From an uncultured Alphaproteobacteria bacterium (GTDB lineage: Bacteria; Pseudomonadota; Alphaproteobacteria; Caulobacterales; Caulobacteraceae): DNA of 12,649 nucleotides. Made by a program: the position numbers and the translations under genes. The notes beneath the pieces are model-generated. The model saw only the letters and a program-made list of their open reading frames with translations. It was not told the DNA's origin and did no database searches. The stretch lies in NCBI GenBank assembly GCA_903928755.1, contig CAIYSH010000101.1, positions 1-12,649 on the forward strand, in the 5' to 3' direction. This document shows positions 1 through 7,227 of the stretch, in pieces (the first letter of the stretch is position 1; each line of letters starts with the position of its first letter).

Positions 1-1
1 C

Positions 2-520
2 CTTGGTCTGGAATTCGGGCAACTTGAAGACTCCGCCTTCATCGCGCTGACCGGCCCCTATGATGACGAAACTGAAACGCCGGAAGACTATCGCGACCGC
101 TTTGAGGTCGCCGTCGGCCGGGGCATGCCTATGATCTGCGCCAATCCCGACATTGTCGTCCAGCGCGGCGACAAGCTGATCTATTGCGGCGGTGCCCTGG
201 CGCAACTCTACGAACAGATGGGCGGCGAGGTCTTCATGGCCGGCAAGCCCCACGCCCCGATCTATGACCTGTGCCTTGCAGAAGCCGCACGCCTGCTGGG
301 TCGCCCGGTGGACCGCAGCCGGGTCCTCTGCATCGGCGACGGCCTGCCCACCGACATCAAAGGGGCCAATGAGCAGCGCCTGGACGTGCTTTTCATCGCC
401 AGCGGCATCCACGGCGGTGAGACGCTGGGCCCTGACGGGCTCAATCTGGAGGCCGTGAATGGCCTGTTGAAACAGGCCGGCGCACACGCCACCTACGCCA
501 TGGCCGATCTGGCCTGGTAG
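2..520 (+). CDS. HAD superfamily class IIA hydrolase (TIGR01459-like), 3' part
   Basis: The gene is cut by the left window edge; about 172 C-terminal residues are visible in an open frame ending in TAG. HAD-IIA enzymes are mostly small-molecule phosphatases acting through an aspartyl-phosphate. Visible signatures are a TGPYDDETETPEDYRD-type stretch near the start, the motif III lysine region GKPHAPIYD, and motif IV in VLCIGDGLPTDIKGA, where the two Asp residues of GDGLPTD would bind Mg. Motif I (DxD nucleophile) would lie upstream and cannot be checked. The pattern matches the alphaproteobacterial TIGR01459 family as I remember it; the substrate is unknown. It is followed after 52 bases by a MaoC gene and then ribF on the same strand. 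The first internal ATG is at 125, but conserved family sequence is already present upstream of it, so 125 is not the start. Confidence 0.85.
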   Translation, partial: LGLEFGQLEDSAFIALTGPYDDETETPEDYRDRFEVAVGRGMPMICANPDIVVQRGDKLIYCGGALAQLYEQMGGEVFMAGKPHAPIYDLCLAEAARLLGRPVDRSRVLCIGDGLPTDIKGANEQRLDVLFIASGIHGGETLGPDGLNLEAVNGLLKQAGAHATYAMADLAW

Positions 521-572
521 GTCTGTAGCGTCAGGCCGTGCCAGACGTTATGAAGCAGCACAGATTTCGGGG

Positions 573-1013
573 GTGACCGTGCAGGGATTGTTTTTCGAAG
601 ATCTGAGCCTGGGCCAGAGTGCCGAGATGACCCGGATCGTCACGGCCTCGGACATCGAGGCCTTCGCAGCCGTCTCCGGCGACGTCAATCCGGTGCACCT
701 TGACGAAGCCTATGCCCGGACGACCCCCTTTCAGGGCCGCATAGCCCACGGCATGCTGTCAGGTGCCTATATCTCTGCCGTCATCGGAACCAGATTGCCC
801 GGGCCCGGAGCCATCTATCTTTCGCAGAGCCTGAAGTTCCGTCGCCCGGTCAAGATCGGTGACGCCGTGGTTGCCACGGTCACGGTCTCGGCCCTGGATG
901 AGCGCCGCGGTCATGTGACCTTCGCCACCATCTGCCAGGTGGCCGGCAAGACCGTTGTCGAAGGCGAGGCCGTCATCATGACCCCCCGGCGGACACCTGC
1001 GGAAGGCCTCTGA
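573..1013 (+). CDS. MaoC family dehydratase ((R)-specific enoyl-CoA hydratase type)
   Basis: A single hot-dog domain protein of 146 residues, the usual length for PhaJ/MaoC-like hydratases, which add water to trans-2-enoyl-CoA. The hydratase-2 motif is SGDVNPVHLD at residues 35-44, with catalytic Asp37 and His42 at the same five-residue spacing as Asp31/His36 of PhaJ. It continues with the conserved GRIAHGMLSGAYISA block. The physiological acyl-CoA is not evident. The start is GTG at 573; a second in-frame GTG at 579 has the G-run at 569-573 about five bases upstream and may be the real start (144 residues). The gene ends 4 bases before ribF, so the two are probably co-transcribed, although no functional link to flavin synthesis is obvious. 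Confidence 0.88.
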   Translation: MTVQGLFFEDLSLGQSAEMTRIVTASDIEAFAAVSGDVNPVHLDEAYARTTPFQGRIAHGMLSGAYISAVIGTRLPGPGAIYLSQSLKFRRPVKIGDAVVATVTVSALDERRGHVTFATICQVAGKTVVEGEAVIMTPRRTPAEGL

Positions 1014-1017
1014 CTCC

Positions 1018-1953
1018 ATGCGGATTGTCCGGAGCTGGAAGGGACTCGCCGACGCCGACCGGGGCGCATCGGTTGCCCTTGGCAATTTTGACGGGGTTCA
1101 CAGGGGCCATCAGACCGTGATTGCCCTGGCCAATGAAGCCTCGAAGGCCACCGGCGCGCCTCTGGGCGTCATCAGCTTCGATCCCCATCCCCGACGGATC
1201 TTCCAGCCGGACGCCCCGGCCTTCCGGCTCATGAACCTGGACCAGCAGGCCAGGGCCCTGGCTGATCTCGGCGTGGACATCTTCTACATCCTGCCCTTCG
1301 ACAGCCAGATGGAGCACCTTACCGACCGCGCGTTTGCTCACGAGGTCTTACATGGCGGCCTGGGCGTCCGTCATGTCAGCGTCGGCTTCGACATCTCGTT
1401 CGGCAAGGGGCGCACCGGCAGTCCCCAGACCATGACCGACTATGGGGTCGAGCTGGGTTTCGGGGTCTCGATCGCTCCGCCCGCAGGCCCCGTAGGCTCC
1501 AAATATTCGTCGACCTCCATCCGGACGGCGCTCCGCGAAGGGCGTCCCCATGATGCGGCTGACATCCTTGGTCGCCCCTTTGCCATCCGGGGGCCCGTCG
1601 AGCGGGGACGGCAACTGGGCCGCACGATCGGCTTCCCGACGGCCAATGTCGCCCTGGCCGACTATGTCAGCCCAAGGTTCGGCGTCTATGCCACGCGGAC
1701 CCGACTGCCAGACGGTCGCGAATTCCCGGGCGTCGCCAATATCGGCGTCAATCCCACCATAGAGGGCGAGATCGCTCCCCGTCTCGAGGTCTGGCTCTTC
1801 GACTTCGACGAAGACATCTATGATCAGGTCATCGAAACCGACCTGGTGGCCTTCCTCAGGGATGAGGCCAGGTTCGATGGTCTTGAGACCATGACGGCGC
1901 AGATTCACCGGGATGCGGATGAGGCACGGGGCCTGCTGCTGAAGTCGTCCTGA
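1018..1953 (+). CDS. ribF: Bifunctional riboflavin kinase / FAD synthetase
   Basis: Cytosolic enzyme that phosphorylates riboflavin to FMN and adenylylates FMN to FAD. The 311 residues match the usual length of about 305-315. The N-terminal FAD synthetase domain has the nucleotidyltransferase motif GNFDGVHRGH at residues 22-31 and the second signature SSTSIR around 164-169. The C-terminal riboflavin kinase domain begins near residue 185 and contains GRTIGFPTANV at about 201-211, whose Thr208 and Asn210 are the Mg-ATP and flavin-phosphate contacts in the family. The GVNPTI and LEVWLFDFD blocks follow. The ATG at 1018 lies 4 bases after the MaoC stop. The ribF-ileS-lspA order is widely conserved in proteobacteria, including E. 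coli, which supports the identification. Confidence 0.97.
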   Translation: MRIVRSWKGLADADRGASVALGNFDGVHRGHQTVIALANEASKATGAPLGVISFDPHPRRIFQPDAPAFRLMNLDQQARALADLGVDIFYILPFDSQMEHLTDRAFAHEVLHGGLGVRHVSVGFDISFGKGRTGSPQTMTDYGVELGFGVSIAPPAGPVGSKYSSTSIRTALREGRPHDAADILGRPFAIRGPVERGRQLGRTIGFPTANVALADYVSPRFGVYATRTRLPDGREFPGVANIGVNPTIEGEIAPRLEVWLFDFDEDIYDQVIETDLVAFLRDEARFDGLETMTAQIHRDADEARGLLLKSS

Positions 1954-1974
1954 TCAGACACGGACCACAGGGGC

Positions 1975-2003
1975 TTGGGTTCAGGCCCGGCCTCTGCTAT
2001 TGC
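1975..2003 (+). promoter_or_regulatory. Candidate housekeeping promoter upstream of ileS
   Basis: In the 173-base gap between ribF and ileS, TTGGGT (1975-1980) is followed after 15 bases by GCTATT (1996-2001). This resembles the Caulobacter housekeeping consensus TTGACGS - N10-14 - GCTANAWC. A transcript would carry roughly 120 bases of leader before the ileS ATG at 2127. I see no T-box or other riboswitch-like structure in that leader. The rest of the gap holds nothing else I can name. This is inference from short matches in GC-rich DNA. Confidence 0.35.
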
Positions 2004-2126
2004 CCCGGCATGATTTTGGTTCGGACAGGTCAGCGAATTCGTCGCCCGGTGTGACGCCGTGGGACATTGTTCCAGCGCATGCCGGGTTTGCCACACCCCC
2101 TTCTCCGAGACCGGTTGGAAAGTCCC

Positions 2127-5054
2127 ATGACCGACGACGCTGAAAAGCCCTCTCGCGATTACCGCGAAACCGTATTTCTTCCCGACACCCCCTTCCCCAT
2201 GCGCGCAGGTCTGCCGCAGAAGGAGCCCGAGACCCTGGCCCGCTGGGAGGCGGCAGATCTCTACAACACCCTCCGCAAGGACCGGCAGGGCCGCGGCGCA
2301 CCGCTTTTCGTCCTGCACGATGGTCCACCCTATGCCAACGGGGCCATCCACATCGGCCACGCCCTCCAGAAAACCCTGAAGGACTTTGTCGTCCGCTCGC
2401 GGTTCGCCCTGGGCTATGACGTGGACTATGTCCCCGGCTGGGACTGTCACGGCCTGCCCATCGAGTGGAAGATCGAAGAAGAGCTGAGGGCCAAGGGCCG
2501 CCGCAAGGACGAGGTCTCAAAGGCCGAATTCCGGTCCCTGTGCCGCACCTATGCCGAACACTGGATCGGCGTACAGATGGGGGGCTTCAAGCGCCTGGGC
2601 ATTCTGGGCGACTGGGCCAACCGCTATGCGACCATGGACTATGGCAGCGAGGCCACCATCGTCGCCGAGTTCCACAGGTTCATGATGAGCGGCCAGCTCT
2701 ATCGTGGCTCCAAGCCCGTCATGTGGAGCCCGGTGGAGCGCACGGCCCTGGCCGATGCCGAAGTGGAATATCACGACCACAACAGCCCGACCGTCTGGGT
2801 GAAGTTCCCGGTTGTCGAAGGTCCGAACGAGGCCAGTGTCGTCATCTGGACCACCACCCCCTGGACCATCCCGGCCAACCGGGCGATCAGCTTCTCGGAA
2901 AAGATCAGCTATGGCCTCTATGAGGTCTCCGCCATGGAAACGGGCCTCGAGTTCGAACCCTGGGCCAAGGCGGGCGACCGCCTGATCGTCGCCGACAAGC
3001 TGGCCGACGATGTGGCGAAGTCGGCGAAGATCACCGCCTGGACCCGCCTGGACGCCGTTGATCCCGCCGGCATGGTCTGCGCCCATCCTCTGGCCAGCTT
3101 TGATCCCTATTACGGCTTCAAGGTTCCCCTGCTGGAGGGCGACCATGTGACGGATGACGCCGGCACGGGCTTTGTCCACACCGCGCCCGGCCACGGCCAG
3201 GACGACTATCTGATCTGGCTGAAGCGCCGGGCGGATCTGGAAGCCCTGGGCATTGACCCAACCATCCCCGAAACCGTCGATCCGGACGGTGCCTATTATC
3301 CCCATGTCGAACTGTTCGCCGGCCTCAAGGTGCTGGAGACGGAGGGCAAGAAGTCCGGCAAGTTCGGCCCCGCCAATCCAGCGGTAATGGACAAGCTGAT
3401 TGAGGCCGGAAACCTGCTGGCCCGGGGACGGACCGAGCATTCCTACCCGCACTCCTGGCGGTCCAAGGCACCGGTGATCTTCCGCAATACCCCCCAGTGG
3501 TTCATCCGGATGGATCAGCCCATCGATACCCCTGTGCACGGCGGCAAGACCCTGCGCGAAACCGCCCTGGCGGCCATTGCAGCGACCGCCTTTCACCCGG
3601 AGGGCGGGCGCAACCGCATCCGCTCCATGGTGGAGAGCCGCCCGGACTGGCTGATCAGCCGTCAGAGGGCATGGGGTGCCCCGCTCGCCATGTTCGTTGA
3701 CAGGACCACCGGCCAGCCCCTGCTGGACAAGGCCGTCAATGACCGGATCATCGACCTGATCGCCCGGGAAGGTGCCGACGCCTGGTTCGCCCGGCCCGTT
3801 ACCGATTTCCTCGGGGACCACGACCCCGAAGCCTATGAGAAGATCGAGGACATTCTCGACGTCTGGTTCGACTCCGGCTCGACCCACGCCTTCACCCTGG
3901 AAGGCCGCGAGCATACCCGCTGGCCCGCAGACCTTTATCTGGAAGGTTCAGACCAGCATCGCGGCTGGTTCCAGTCCAGCCTGCTGGAAAGCTCCGGCAC
4001 CCGTGGCCGCGCGCCCTATGACGCTGTCCTGACCCATGGCTTCACCATGGACGAGAATGGCGAGAAAATGTCCAAATCCAAGGGCAATGTCCTGGATCCG
4101 GCGACGGTCATCAAGGAGAGTGGTGCCGAGATCATCCGTCTGTGGGTAGCCATGGTCGACTATTCCGACGATCAGCGGATCGGCAAGACCATCCTCAACA
4201 CCACCACCGATGCCTATCGCAAGCTGCGCAATACGGTGCGGTACCTGCTGGGGGCCCTGGCCGGGTTTGAGCCCTCCGAGAAGGTCGCCCTGGAGGACAT
4301 GCCACCCCTGGAGCGGTTCATCCTGCATCGCCTGCATGAACTGGATGGTCAGGTCCGTACGGCCTATGACGCCTTCCTGTTCCAGGATGTCATCCGTCCT
4401 GTGATGGAATTCTGCCAGGTAGAGCTGTCCTCCCTGTTCTTCGACATCCGGCGGGATACGCTTTATTGCGAACAGCCGACCTCGCTGAAGCGCCGGGCGG
4501 CCCGGACGGTGATGGATGCCGTCTTCGAGCGCTTGACCCTCTGGCTCTCACCACTGATCCCCTTCACCATGGAGGAGGCCTGGACCACGCGCTTTCCGGA
4601 GGCCGGGTCGAACTCGCTGCGGGTCTTCCCGGAAACCCCGGCCAGCTGGGCCAATCCTGACGAGGCCGAGCGTTGGGCGAAGATCCAGACCGTCACATCC
4701 GTCGTGACCGGGGCCCTGGAAGTCGAACGCCGGGAAAAGCGGATGGGTGCCGCCCTGGAAGCAGCGCCCCGGGTGCATATCGCCCAGCCTGACCTGGTGG
4801 CAGCCTTTGACGGCCTTGACGCCGCCGAGGTCTTCCGCACCAGCCAGGCCACTCTGATCGCCGGCGAGGGTCCACTAGATGCTTTCCGCCTGAACGAGTC
4901 GCCGGGCATCGCCGTTGAGCCCCTGCGGGCTGAAGGCCGCAAATGTGCCAGGTCCTGGCGCATCCTGCCGGAGGTTGGCCAGGATAGCCGTTATCCGGAC
5001 CTGTCCCTCCGGGATGCCGAAGCTGTCGCCGCCTGGGACGCCGGACATGGCTAG
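2127..5054 (+). CDS. ileS: Isoleucyl-tRNA synthetase
   Basis: Class I aminoacyl-tRNA synthetase that charges tRNA-Ile and edits misactivated valine; 975 residues. Visible motifs are HIGH at residues 75-78 (in PPYANGAIHIGHALQK), KMSKS at 647-651, and the SDQHRGWFQSSLLES active-site block. The CP1 editing domain has the TTTPWTIPANRA threonine-rich motif and GTGFVHTAPGHGQDDY, so editing should be intact. An anticodon-binding helical domain follows. The C-terminal zinc-finger region is degenerate: KCARSW at 939-944 keeps one Cys (940), position 943 is Ser, and no second CxxC pair follows. I chose ATG 2127 because it has a GGAA ribosome-site-like stretch seven bases upstream and family-like sequence from its first residues. 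An in-frame upstream ATG at 2067 would add 20 unlikely residues. The gene overlaps lspA by 8 bases. Confidence 0.97.
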   Translation: MTDDAEKPSRDYRETVFLPDTPFPMRAGLPQKEPETLARWEAADLYNTLRKDRQGRGAPLFVLHDGPPYANGAIHIGHALQKTLKDFVVRSRFALGYDVDYVPGWDCHGLPIEWKIEEELRAKGRRKDEVSKAEFRSLCRTYAEHWIGVQMGGFKRLGILGDWANRYATMDYGSEATIVAEFHRFMMSGQLYRGSKPVMWSPVERTALADAEVEYHDHNSPTVWVKFPVVEGPNEASVVIWTTTPWTIPANRAISFSEKISYGLYEVSAMETGLEFEPWAKAGDRLIVADKLADDVAKSAKITAWTRLDAVDPAGMVCAHPLASFDPYYGFKVPLLEGDHVTDDAGTGFVHTAPGHGQDDYLIWLKRRADLEALGIDPTIPETVDPDGAYYPHVELFAGLKVLETEGKKSGKFGPANPAVMDKLIEAGNLLARGRTEHSYPHSWRSKAPVIFRNTPQWFIRMDQPIDTPVHGGKTLRETALAAIAATAFHPEGGRNRIRSMVESRPDWLISRQRAWGAPLAMFVDRTTGQPLLDKAVNDRIIDLIAREGADAWFARPVTDFLGDHDPEAYEKIEDILDVWFDSGSTHAFTLEGREHTRWPADLYLEGSDQHRGWFQSSLLESSGTRGRAPYDAVLTHGFTMDENGEKMSKSKGNVLDPATVIKESGAEIIRLWVAMVDYSDDQRIGKTILNTTTDAYRKLRNTVRYLLGALAGFEPSEKVALEDMPPLERFILHRLHELDGQVRTAYDAFLFQDVIRPVMEFCQVELSSLFFDIRRDTLYCEQPTSLKRRAARTVMDAVFERLTLWLSPLIPFTMEEAWTTRFPEAGSNSLRVFPETPASWANPDEAERWAKIQTVTSVVTGALEVERREKRMGAALEAAPRVHIAQPDLVAAFDGLDAAEVFRTSQATLIAGEGPLDAFRLNESPGIAVEPLRAEGRKCARSWRILPEVGQDSRYPDLSLRDAEAVAAWDAGHG

Positions 5055-5547
5055 ACCTGCGCCTTTCAGCCAGGCTGGCGGATTGGGCTTTCTGCTGGCC
5101 GCGGGAATTCTGGCAGCGGATCAGGTGACCAAGATCCTGTTCCTGAAACTTGGCCTGCTGGAAGGGGTATCGATGCCCCTGATCGGGCCTTTCAAACTGA
5201 CCATGGTCTGGAACCAGGGTATCAGCTTCAGCCTCCTGACGGCCCAGAACGATCTGGCCCGCTGGGCCCTGACCCTGTTCGCCATGGCTGTCGCTGCCTT
5301 TCTGGGATCCATGCTGCGCAAGGCGGATCGTCACCTTCTGGCCATCGGTCTGGGCCTGGTCATGGGCGGTGCCATCGGCAATGCCATTGACCGGATGCGG
5401 TATGGTGCGGTGGTGGACTTCTTTGATGCCACGAGCTTGATGTTTCCATGGATTTTCAACCTGGCCGATAGCGCCATCAGTGTTGGCGTTGGCTTCCTCC
5501 TGCTGGATTCCCTGCTCCACAAACCCGACATGCCAGACGCTGCCTGA
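5047..5547 (+). CDS. lspA: Lipoprotein signal peptidase (signal peptidase II)
   Basis: Inner-membrane aspartyl protease that removes signal peptides from prolipoproteins after lipidation of their Cys. It has 166 residues with four hydrophobic segments (about 12-30, 72-90, 96-112, 134-155). The conserved blocks are AADQVTK (24-29 region), WNQGISFS (55-62), GNAIDR (111-116), VVDFFD (122-127) and FNLADSAI (137-144). The catalytic aspartates are Asp124 and Asp141, the normal pair. The ATG at 5047 lies inside the ileS end and shares ATGGCTAG with its stop, which suggests translational coupling. The open frame continues upstream to 4915, but that extension is ileS sequence read in another frame. 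A gene for a lipoprotein follows immediately. Confidence 0.97.
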   Translation: MARPAPFSQAGGLGFLLAAGILAADQVTKILFLKLGLLEGVSMPLIGPFKLTMVWNQGISFSLLTAQNDLARWALTLFAMAVAAFLGSMLRKADRHLLAIGLGLVMGGAIGNAIDRMRYGAVVDFFDATSLMFPWIFNLADSAISVGVGFLLLDSLLHKPDMPDAA

Positions 5548-5564
5548 CGTCCTGTTCGAAAGCG

Positions 5565-5591
5565 TTGGCGTCGGCTCTGGATTGCGCTATC
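5565..5591 (+). promoter_or_regulatory. Candidate housekeeping promoter for the BamF-like lipoprotein gene
   Basis: TTGGCG (5565-5570), a 15-base gap, then GCTATC (5586-5591) fits the Caulobacter housekeeping form (TTGACGS - N10-14 - GCTANAWC) better than any other site seen here. It sits in the 90-base gap after lspA, about 45 bases before the ATG at 5638. A GGAG stretch at 5622-5625 lies 12 bases before that ATG, which is a long spacing for a ribosome site. The lipoprotein gene could therefore be transcribed on its own as well as by read-through from ileS-lspA. Confidence 0.45.
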
Positions 5592-5637
5592 CCATCACCA
5601 TCCCGGCCGGGGGCGGTCAAACGGAGCTGTTGCGTTC

Positions 5638-6195
5638 ATGCGTCTGAACCAAATGATCATCGCCACCGCCTTGATGGGCGCAATAGGCCTTACCGGCTGT
5701 GCCTCGGGCAAACAGGCCCTGGGTATGTCCAAGGTCGTCCCGGATGAATTCCGCGTCGTCTCCAAGGCACCGCTTGTGGTGCCGCCAGACTATGCCCTGC
5801 GTCCGCCGGCCCCCGGCGAGCCCCGTCCCCAGGAACTCCAGCCGGAAAGCGCGGCGCGCACCGCCCTGATGGGCCGTCGTCAGTCCGAGGACCGCTCGGG
5901 CGGCGAAGCCCTGCTGGTCACCAAGGCCGGTGCCGACAAGGCCGATCCGCTGATCCGGTTCGTGGTTGATGATGAGAATGGCGACATCGCCCACAAGGAC
6001 AAATCCTTCTCCGACAAGGTCATGTTCTGGAAGAAGGGCGAGGCTGCGCCCATGGTTTCCGCCTCGGCCGGCGATAATGTGCCGGCCCCGCTGGATCCCG
6101 CCGCCGAGGCGACCCGGATCAAGGCCCTGATCGGCGACAAGCCCGTGGTCATTGCCCGGGAAAAGGCAACGCGGCTCAAGCTGCCGGGCCTCTAG
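5638..6195 (+). CDS. bamF: BamF-like outer-membrane lipoprotein (DUF3035 type)
   Basis: A 185-residue lipoprotein. The signal peptide ends in the lipobox LTGC with Cys21 as the lipidated residue; position +2 is Ala, so outer-membrane sorting is likely. Residues 35-57 contain PDEFRVV and APLVVPPDYALRPP, the proline-rich block I associate with the alphaproteobacterial DUF3035 family. Members of this family were described in Caulobacter as BamF, a subunit of the beta-barrel assembly (BAM) complex with a short motif resembling one in BamC. The remainder is polar and low in hydrophobic content, ending in a small globular-looking tail around 150-185. The gene follows lspA, whose product would process it. 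The lipoprotein call is firm; the BamF name rests on recalled family similarity. Confidence 0.8.
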   Translation: MRLNQMIIATALMGAIGLTGCASGKQALGMSKVVPDEFRVVSKAPLVVPPDYALRPPAPGEPRPQELQPESAARTALMGRRQSEDRSGGEALLVTKAGADKADPLIRFVVDDENGDIAHKDKSFSDKVMFWKKGEAAPMVSASAGDNVPAPLDPAAEATRIKALIGDKPVVIAREKATRLKLPGL

Positions 6196-6202
6196 AGCCG
6201 GG
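6184..6202. terminator. Possible small hairpin between the convergent bamF and TraB-like genes
   Basis: CCGG (6184-6187) pairs with CCGG (6198-6201), and the interior adds a CT/AG extension around the central CTAG. It spans the stop of the lipoprotein gene and reaches to within two bases of the end of the convergent TraB-like gene. No T-run follows on either strand, so intrinsic termination would be weak. The structure is visible, but its function is a guess. Confidence 0.2.
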
Positions 6203-6203
6203 A

Positions 6204-7157
6204 TCAGTCTTCACCCGGGGTCTTCACGGTTAAACCTGCGGACCTCAGACGGTCGAGCACGCCCCCCTGTGAAAGCAGGGGACGCAACTGCACAACAGCA
6301 ATGGCGTGGCCAGGGATCTTCAGGGCAGCTGTGATGTCGGCAACCATGTCCCCCTTCACCCGGGCATCAAAGGCAAGGGCACCCGGCGTCGCAGCCAGGC
6401 ATCGCTCATAGGTGCGCTCGGCCGTCAGGGCGTTGAGCACATCGCCCTCTGCCCAGGCCCTGGATGCCGCGAGAACACCGCCAGGCCCCTCTTCAATGTC
6501 CTGCATGGCGTCCTCCAGGCAGGTCTGTCCGGCGGCCTGAGAGGTCCGTGCGATCTGCGACAGCAGGGGACCAAGATCGTAGGACCGCTGCACCACCCGC
6601 ACATGGCTGCGTTTGGTCAGATAGGTGATCAGCTTGGTAGGGTCAGTCGTGGTGAGGCTGGCCTTGTCGCGATAGTCATTTATCAGGGTCAGGCCCGCCG
6701 CCAGGGGGTGACGGATCCTGTAGTGGTCCGCAGTCTGACCGACACGGGTTCTCACGGCGACGAATCGCGCCCGGGTCGTGGCATCCAGGCTGTCCTCGAA
6801 AGGTTTGCCGGATCTGAGGCGCAGATAGCCGAGGGCCGCGCCTGGTGCGCCAGCCAAATGCACCTTGAGGCCATTGAACGGCAGGATAACCTGGGAGGCC
6901 CCAACCAGCCGCTTGTCAAAGATGACGGTGTTCCAGACCTGATGCCGCGGGGCGATCGACGGGGTTCCCAGGACATAGACCGTCGTGTCGCCATCACTGA
7001 CCCGCCACCAGGCCGGTCCCGGCAGGCGGGCCGTCACCACCAGTTCATCCACCAGGGTAGCATCAGGATCGACAGGCTGAAGGTCTACCTGTGCCTGGAC
7101 GCCGGAAGTCAGGGTCATGGCCAGGGCAAAGCAGGCCGAGATTACCATACGTGTCAT
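6204..7157 (-). CDS. Exported TraB/GumN-family protein with degenerate active-site motifs
   Basis: A 317-residue protein with a Sec-type signal peptide (hydrophobic 4-18, likely cleavage after VQA at 20-22). It then resembles the TraB/GumN (TIKI-like) fold: PAWWRVSDGDTTVYVLGT at about 48-65 corresponds to the usual entry strand, and near the C-terminus there is GHAIAVV... followed by GGVLDRLRSAGLTV (298-311). Active family members carry two GX2H motifs for the metal site. Here the first is GTPS (64-67) in place of GTxH, and the second position reads QLRP (290-293) in place of GxGH. The usual RN pair before the last helices is also absent (DARVKGDM). The frame is intact, so this is a coding divergence and not a broken gene. 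It is probably a periplasmic non-catalytic relative; its role is unknown. An AAGG ribosome site precedes the ATG. It ends 8 bases from the convergent lipoprotein gene and diverges from mutL. Confidence 0.75.
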   Translation of the reverse strand: MTRMVISACFALAMTLTSGVQAQVDLQPVDPDATLVDELVVTARLPGPAWWRVSDGDTTVYVLGTPSIAPRHQVWNTVIFDKRLVGASQVILPFNGLKVHLAGAPGAALGYLRLRSGKPFEDSLDATTRARFVAVRTRVGQTADHYRIRHPLAAGLTLINDYRDKASLTTTDPTKLITYLTKRSHVRVVQRSYDLGPLLSQIARTSQAAGQTCLEDAMQDIEEGPGGVLAASRAWAEGDVLNALTAERTYERCLAATPGALAFDARVKGDMVADITAALKIPGHAIAVVQLRPLLSQGGVLDRLRSAGLTVKTPGED

Positions 7158-7199
7158 GGGTCACCTTCTGATCTGACGCGTCCGCCACCTGGAATCGTC

Positions 7200-7205
7200 C
7201 TATAG
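7200..7205. promoter_or_regulatory. Palindromic CTATAG, possible -10 element shared by the divergent mutL and TraB-like genes
   Basis: The 70-base gap between the two divergent starts (7157 and 7228) contains CTATAG, which reads the same on both strands and resembles the CTANAW core of the Caulobacter-type -10. It lies 22 bases before the mutL ATG and about 43 bases before the other start. I found no convincing -35 partner at normal spacing on either strand; CTGACG at 7173-7178 is about 20 bases away on the + strand. Speculative. Confidence 0.25.
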
Positions 7206-7227
7206 TGCTGGCAAAGTCGGACACACC

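Noticed and set aside
521..546. GTCTG...CAGAC inverted repeat after the HAD gene
   Set aside because: The five-base stem has a 16-base loop and no T-run, which is weak in GC-rich DNA; I see nothing else in this short gap.
550..576. Eight-codon mini-frame ending at the MaoC start, as a possible leader peptide
   Set aside because: It has no ribosome site and no attenuator-like structure or regulatory codon run; the stop/start overlap is probably chance.
1969..1995. Imperfect hairpin after ribF as an intrinsic terminator
   Set aside because: The stem AGGGGC/GCCTCT includes a G-U pair and is not followed by a T-run; the same bases fit a promoter better.
2517..3914. 465-codon open frame on the minus strand inside ileS
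   Set aside because: It lies entirely opposite a certain ileS. Its translation is rich in Gly, Arg, Asp and His with no recognisable domain, the usual antisense shadow in GC-rich genes.
4693..5520. Minus-strand 275-codon frame across the ileS-lspA junction
   Set aside because: Both opposing genes are certain and the translation is a polar, repetitive shadow.
6306..7205. 299-codon plus-strand open frame opposite the TraB-like gene
   Set aside because: The minus-strand reading has a signal peptide, ribosome site and family resemblance; the plus-strand translation is Gly/Arg/Gln-rich with no motif.
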